A stretch of 58,728 nucleotides of DNA from Gammaproteobacteria bacterium. GTDB lineage: Bacteria; Pseudomonadota; Gammaproteobacteria; DSM-16500. Of the stretch, positions 55,362 through 58,728 are shown in pieces. The DNA lies in NCBI GenBank assembly GCA_013287745.1, contig JABDDF010000007.1:1-58728 (forward strand), given 5' to 3'. The notes beneath the pieces are model-generated. The model worked only from the letters and a program-made list of their open reading frames with translations. It searched no databases and was not told where the DNA came from. The position numbers and the translations under genes were made by a program. Positions within the stretch are counted from its first letter, which is position 1; each line of letters opens with the position of its first letter.

Positions 55362-56918
55362 CTAAGGTCCGCTCTGTCTTCTACATTCCTGCGTATTTCT
55401 AAAACATTGCGCATATTTATCCATTAATTGATGAAATTTTTCGTAAAATGGCCGCCAGTTTTCAGTCTGATAGACTTTCTCTAAGGCGATCATTTCTCCA
55501 GCGATTCCCTTGGCTATTTGCTCTAGTTTACTAGTTATAGCTGCATAATCTGGTAATTTCGGCGCATCAAAAGTTGAAGTAAAAAGTTTTGAGCAAGTAT
55601 ATATTTTATTTTTATAAGAAAGCTGTATTAATTCCATGAATTTTTCAATTACTTCGCGAGTTTCCCGTTTTGCATGGTCAAATTGCGCAGCAAATTGAGG
55701 GCAGGCAGCCTTGTCTTGATCTAAACGATGATTGCGAATTTGACTTCTGACTAATATTTTCATGAGAATGAGATCGTGATTTGTCTCAATGTAGTCTTTA
55801 AATTCAGGCATATTGGGCAGTATCTTCCAATATTGTGCATCAATCATTTGATTTGTTTCGACGTAATGTTGGATCAGTGTTTTGCTGCTATTATTGGGAA
55901 GGCATAAGTTGGGAGGGAAACATAAATGTGCGAAATTTTCAAAACGGGGCGTGACATCTAACATCCAATCTAGATAGAGATCAAAGGAAATCGCCAATCG
56001 GCGATCATCTTTTTGTAAACCTTGGACTAGGGCAACTTCTTCTGGCAGCCAGGGATTATCTGAAACCTGGCGTGACCAAGGATTATTTTGACAGGGATAA
56101 TACCAGCCTACATTGCTTCCATCTGGAAAATCTCTTGCATCATTTTCAAGTAAATCAAAAGCTGTCTTGGGATCACGGGTCACGCCAAACTTATCAGCAT
56201 AACTGCGGTCACCTTTGATATCACAGGTAGCGGGCCACATGGCGCAATCTGGATCGGGCAGGGTTAAATCCAAGCCAATATTTCCTCTATTAGCATCATC
56301 CTCACACATTCTACGAAGCTCAGCGAGCACTTCCATAAAGCGTTCGCTGTAAAGAGGATCATCTAACAACTCTTTAGTCAGGGGCGCATCTTTGAAGGTG
56401 CGTAGATTAGGGATTTCTTTTGAACTAATCACCCATCCTTTCACCGATCCTTCCCATCCTGGTATCCATCCTTTTTTATTGCAGGTAATTTTAGCGGGTT
56501 GAGACAGTTGATCACAGCATAGGTGGGCATAGGCCGTTCCATAAAGCAGTGAATAACGATAAATCGTGCTGAGAAAAACTTCAACATAGGCCATTTCCAG
56601 TGTGGGGATTTGTTTTAGATAGTGTTTGTTTGGAATAGTATCGATACCGCGAAAAACATTATGAGATGAGCTAGTGAGAGGCTCGCTGATGTCAAATTTA
56701 ATTTCATCTAAGAATTTGCAATAGGCAGTTGGCATGGGAATGATTTCATCCTTTACATTCACATAGCCTTCAGGTGTGATGTCGGGATTTGTGTTCTCGA
56801 TATTTTCTAGCTTAGATTCTTCTTTAGGTACCATGACACAGTCTGTTTCCCAATCTTCATCGTTATTTTTTTCAGGCGGCGGTGAGCTTCCCCACCATGA
56901 TACCCATGAACCAAACAT
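55362..56918 (-). CDS. Orphan protein, 518 residues, function unknown; possible effector
   Basis: Not recognised with confidence. From the ATG at 56918 (AAGG 4 bases upstream) it has no signal peptide or membrane span. The first 60 residues are acidic with paired blocks DCVMVPKEE and GYVNVKDEI. The region of about 85-190 (NKHYLKQIPTLEMAYVEVFL, STIYRYSLLYGTAYAHL, GWVISSKEIPNLRTF) has the flavour of a kinase-like N-lobe, but the evidence is weak. The rest is helical with many Trp and Cys (WYYPCQNNPWSRQ). Length, composition and isolation fit lineage-specific secreted proteins of Legionellales; this is inference. Confidence 0.55.
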   Translation of the reverse strand: MFGSWVSWWGSSPPPEKNNDEDWETDCVMVPKEESKLENIENTNPDITPEGYVNVKDEIIPMPTAYCKFLDEIKFDISEPLTSSSHNVFRGIDTIPNKHYLKQIPTLEMAYVEVFLSTIYRYSLLYGTAYAHLCCDQLSQPAKITCNKKGWIPGWEGSVKGWVISSKEIPNLRTFKDAPLTKELLDDPLYSERFMEVLAELRRMCEDDANRGNIGLDLTLPDPDCAMWPATCDIKGDRSYADKFGVTRDPKTAFDLLENDARDFPDGSNVGWYYPCQNNPWSRQVSDNPWLPEEVALVQGLQKDDRRLAISFDLYLDWMLDVTPRFENFAHLCFPPNLCLPNNSSKTLIQHYVETNQMIDAQYWKILPNMPEFKDYIETNHDLILMKILVRSQIRNHRLDQDKAACPQFAAQFDHAKRETREVIEKFMELIQLSYKNKIYTCSKLFTSTFDAPKLPDYAAITSKLEQIAKGIAGEMIALEKVYQTENWRPFYEKFHQLMDKYAQCFRNTQECRRQSGP

Positions 56919-57046
56919 ACCTTGCCCTCTCAAATTAATTAATTTCAAATGTAGCAACAAAAGCTTAAATTTATATTAATAACCGTGATAGGAATTAGGA
57001 GATATTTTCACTATAATCAAAGTCAACTAACAAGCCTCGGTGATTA

Positions 57047-58093
57047 ATGCTAAAAGATAAAATAGGCCAGATGTTAATTGTGGGGTTTGATGGAATGAGC
57101 TTGCATCCCGATGATGCGATTGTGCAGGCTATTTTAAGGCAGCAGATTGGCGGCGTTATTTTGTTTGATTATCATTTTCAGAAACAAACTTATGCACGTA
57201 ATATTGAAAATCCTGAGCAATTATGCCGCCTGACTGCGCAATTGCAATCCTATGCGCGACAGGCGAGGGAAGCTATTCCCTTATTCATTGGCCTTGATTA
57301 TGAGGGTGGTCGTGTTAATCGATTGAAGGAAGATCGGGGATTTCCACCGGCTCGTTCAGCGCAGGATATTGGTAATAGCAGCATTGAAGAAGCGAATAAA
57401 GAAGCTGTACAAATGGCAAAGACCTTGGTTTCTGCGGGTATTAATCTTAATTTTGCGCCCTTGCTTGATTTGAATAATAATCCCGAAAATCCAGTCATAG
57501 CAAAATTGGAACGGAGTTTTTCTGCCGATCCAGGCAAGGTCAGTGCCTATGCTGGGCTGTTTTCACGTATTTATCGTGAACACGGGATTGTCAGTGTTTA
57601 TAAGCATTTTCCAGGTCATGGCAGTTCTCAAGGTGATACTCACGCTGGTTTTGTCGATGTCACCAATACTTGGCAGGCAGCGGAATTAGAGCCCTATTAC
57701 CATTTACTGCCCAATTCAGAACAGATCATGGTAATGACTGCGCATGTCGTCCATGAAGGATTAGACAAGACGGGTCTTCCTGCCAGCCTTTCTGCTGCTA
57801 TCACCGCAGACTTATTGCGTAATAAATTAAATTTTCATGGCGTGATTGTGACTGATGACTTGCAAATGAAGGCAATTAGCGACAATTACAATTTACGCGA
57901 TACTTTAAGATTGGCGATCAATGCGGGTGCTGATGTCTTAATTTTTGGCAATCAATTAGTTGAAGAGCCATATGATCCATCACAGCTGGTTGATATGATT
58001 TATGACTTGGTGATGAGAGGGCAGGTTGCGGAAAGTCGTATCCATGAATCTTATCAGCGCATCTTGAAATTAAAAAAGAATTTTTTTAATTAG
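57047..58093 (+). CDS. nagZ: Beta-N-acetylhexosaminidase NagZ (GH3)
   Basis: NagZ removes GlcNAc from muropeptides in the cytoplasm during peptidoglycan recycling. The 348-residue protein has FIGLDYEGGRVNRL near 80-93, KHFPGHG at 186-192, the catalytic Asp197-His199 dyad in GDTHAG and the nucleophile Asp270 in VIVTDDLQMKAI. There is no signal peptide, as expected for a cytoplasmic enzyme. Length matches the family (about 340). It works on the product imported by AmpG (gene at 34765). A TATAAT at 57012-57017 lies upstream without a recognisable -35. Confidence 0.94.
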   Translation: MLKDKIGQMLIVGFDGMSLHPDDAIVQAILRQQIGGVILFDYHFQKQTYARNIENPEQLCRLTAQLQSYARQAREAIPLFIGLDYEGGRVNRLKEDRGFPPARSAQDIGNSSIEEANKEAVQMAKTLVSAGINLNFAPLLDLNNNPENPVIAKLERSFSADPGKVSAYAGLFSRIYREHGIVSVYKHFPGHGSSQGDTHAGFVDVTNTWQAAELEPYYHLLPNSEQIMVMTAHVVHEGLDKTGLPASLSAAITADLLRNKLNFHGVIVTDDLQMKAISDNYNLRDTLRLAINAGADVLIFGNQLVEEPYDPSQLVDMIYDLVMRGQVAESRIHESYQRILKLKKNFFN

Positions 58094-58152
58094 CCATAAT
58101 CTGGTATTTTATAGCTCGCAAAATTAAACCGCTTTTAGTATAAGGAAATATC

Positions 58153-58698
58153 ATGCAAATATTACGTTCTTCTTTTATAAGCTTATCTTTATTATTTTTT
58201 TCGATAATGAATGCAAGTGCCTATGCTGAAAATAGAGCTGGCGCCTTGGCTTTTACCTTGGGCGGCGGCTATGATTATTTTTCTTCAAAACGTGAAATGC
58301 AAAATACGGGCATACCCTTTGTGGCCTTAGGTTATAGTTTCACAAAGACTTGGGGTATTGAAGGATTACTTGGTTCTTTCAGGACTAATTTTAATAATTC
58401 AGTGCATGATACGAGAAACATTGATGGAAACATGTTTGCGATTGATGTTATTTACCGCTTTTTACCTTACCGCTTTATGGAGCCGCATTTATTGGCGGGT
58501 GTCGGAGTGATGGGCTTTGATCCCAATCGAAATGATGCGCATAATCAAGGAAATGTGAACGTGGGTATCGGTACGGATTTGTTTATTGATCAGTCGATTG
58601 CATTTCTTGTTGAGGCACGTGATTTTTACACGATAGTGGGTGGGAAGAATGACGTGTTCGTGGATGCGGGGATTAAGTTTTTGTTGGATATTTGTTAG
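58153..58698 (+). CDS. Small outer-membrane beta-barrel protein
   Basis: A 181-residue precursor with a signal peptide (LSLLFFSIMNASAYA). The likely eight-strand barrel has glycine- and aromatic-rich strands (LAFTLGGGYDYFSS, FVALGYSFTKTWGIEGLLGS, MEPHLLAGVGVMGFD, FVDAGIKFLLDI). The pattern is of the OmpA/OmpX-like small barrel class. TAAGGAAATATC precedes the ATG. It lies 59 bases after nagZ. The last residues (LLDIC) are unusual for a barrel, which normally ends in Phe or Trp. Function unknown. Confidence 0.75.
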   Translation: MQILRSSFISLSLLFFSIMNASAYAENRAGALAFTLGGGYDYFSSKREMQNTGIPFVALGYSFTKTWGIEGLLGSFRTNFNNSVHDTRNIDGNMFAIDVIYRFLPYRFMEPHLLAGVGVMGFDPNRNDAHNQGNVNVGIGTDLFIDQSIAFLVEARDFYTIVGGKNDVFVDAGIKFLLDIC

Positions 58699-58702
58699 GG
58701 TT

Positions 58703-58728
58703 AAAAGCGCCCTCACCCCCCAGCCCCT
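58703..58728. repeat. Start of another palindromic element A, cut by the window end
   Basis: AAAAGCGCCCTCACCCCCCA begins 4 bases after the stop of the barrel gene and matches the left flank and arm of the copies at 20569 and 53783. Only the first 26 bases are in the window. Confidence 0.75.

Overview
The window reads as chromosome of an AT-leaning gammaproteobacterium, most likely a member of the Legionellales (Legionella/Coxiella/Aquicella/Berkiella-like). The evidence is a standard gammaproteobacterial envelope gene set (msbA-lpxK, lolA, kdsD-kdsC-lptCAB, mlaFEDCB, tldD/pmbA, degP, rne), together with gene types typical of host-associated Legionellales: an ankyrin-repeat protein, a chagasin-type cysteine-protease inhibitor, a DUF2845 protein, a permuted NlpC/P60 protein, Opa-like outer-membrane barrels and several large orphan proteins. 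The taxonomic call is inference. No tRNA, rRNA, CRISPR array, intact insertion sequence or prophage was seen.

Layout. 1-1678: dapE (runs off the edge, one-base frameshift) and dapD on the minus strand. 1801-5021: msbA, lpxK and a chagasin-like inhibitor, overlapping. 5338-6791: DUF2845 and papain-fold proteins on minus. 7198-10989: purB and mnmA (minus) diverging from icd (plus). 11318-15913: clpS, clpA and an ankyrin-like orphan with a perfect consensus promoter. 16137-18178: a Bax-inhibitor-1 protein, infA and trxB on minus. 18268-24105: ftsK, lolA, rarA and an orphan. 24102-28626 (minus): a UDG-fold protein, a QseBC/PmrAB-like two-component system, a DUF47 protein and a Pit transporter. 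28661-33655: a Trm112-like protein, rne (minus), rluC and pssA. 33894-42287: an outer-membrane barrel, ampG, a giant MscS-family channel, tldD, pmbA and gloA. 42667-48347 (minus): kdsD-kdsC-lptC-lptA-lptB, an orphan, HPr and another orphan. 48643-51664: mlaFEDCB. 51787-52324: a DinJ/YafQ-type toxin-antitoxin pair. 52494-58698: an MFS transporter, degP and a 518-aa orphan (both minus), nagZ and a second barrel.

The most distinctive signal is non-coding. At least eleven long, near-perfect palindromes sit in the intergenic spaces, nearly all just after stop codons. They fall into apparently different families (A, B, C, E, F here), but A, B and C share a short core: GGAG, 0-2 bases, then YGCTTTTTRCG. 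Some are nested (A inside B), one has its inner 76-bp module amplified in tandem, and one family carries variable arrays of an 18-bp module on each side of a 94-bp palindrome. This looks like a set of non-autonomous palindromic elements sharing a recognition signal; no mobilising enzyme lies in the window.

Functionally, most of the window serves the cell envelope: lipid A flipping and phosphorylation, Kdo supply, LPS export, retrograde phospholipid transport, lipoprotein carriage, peptidoglycan precursor synthesis (dapD/dapE) and recycling (ampG, nagZ), and envelope quality control (degP). The orphan proteins at 14060, 22792, 42667, 43543 and 55362 are candidates for lineage-specific, possibly secreted, proteins, but no function can be assigned from sequence alone.
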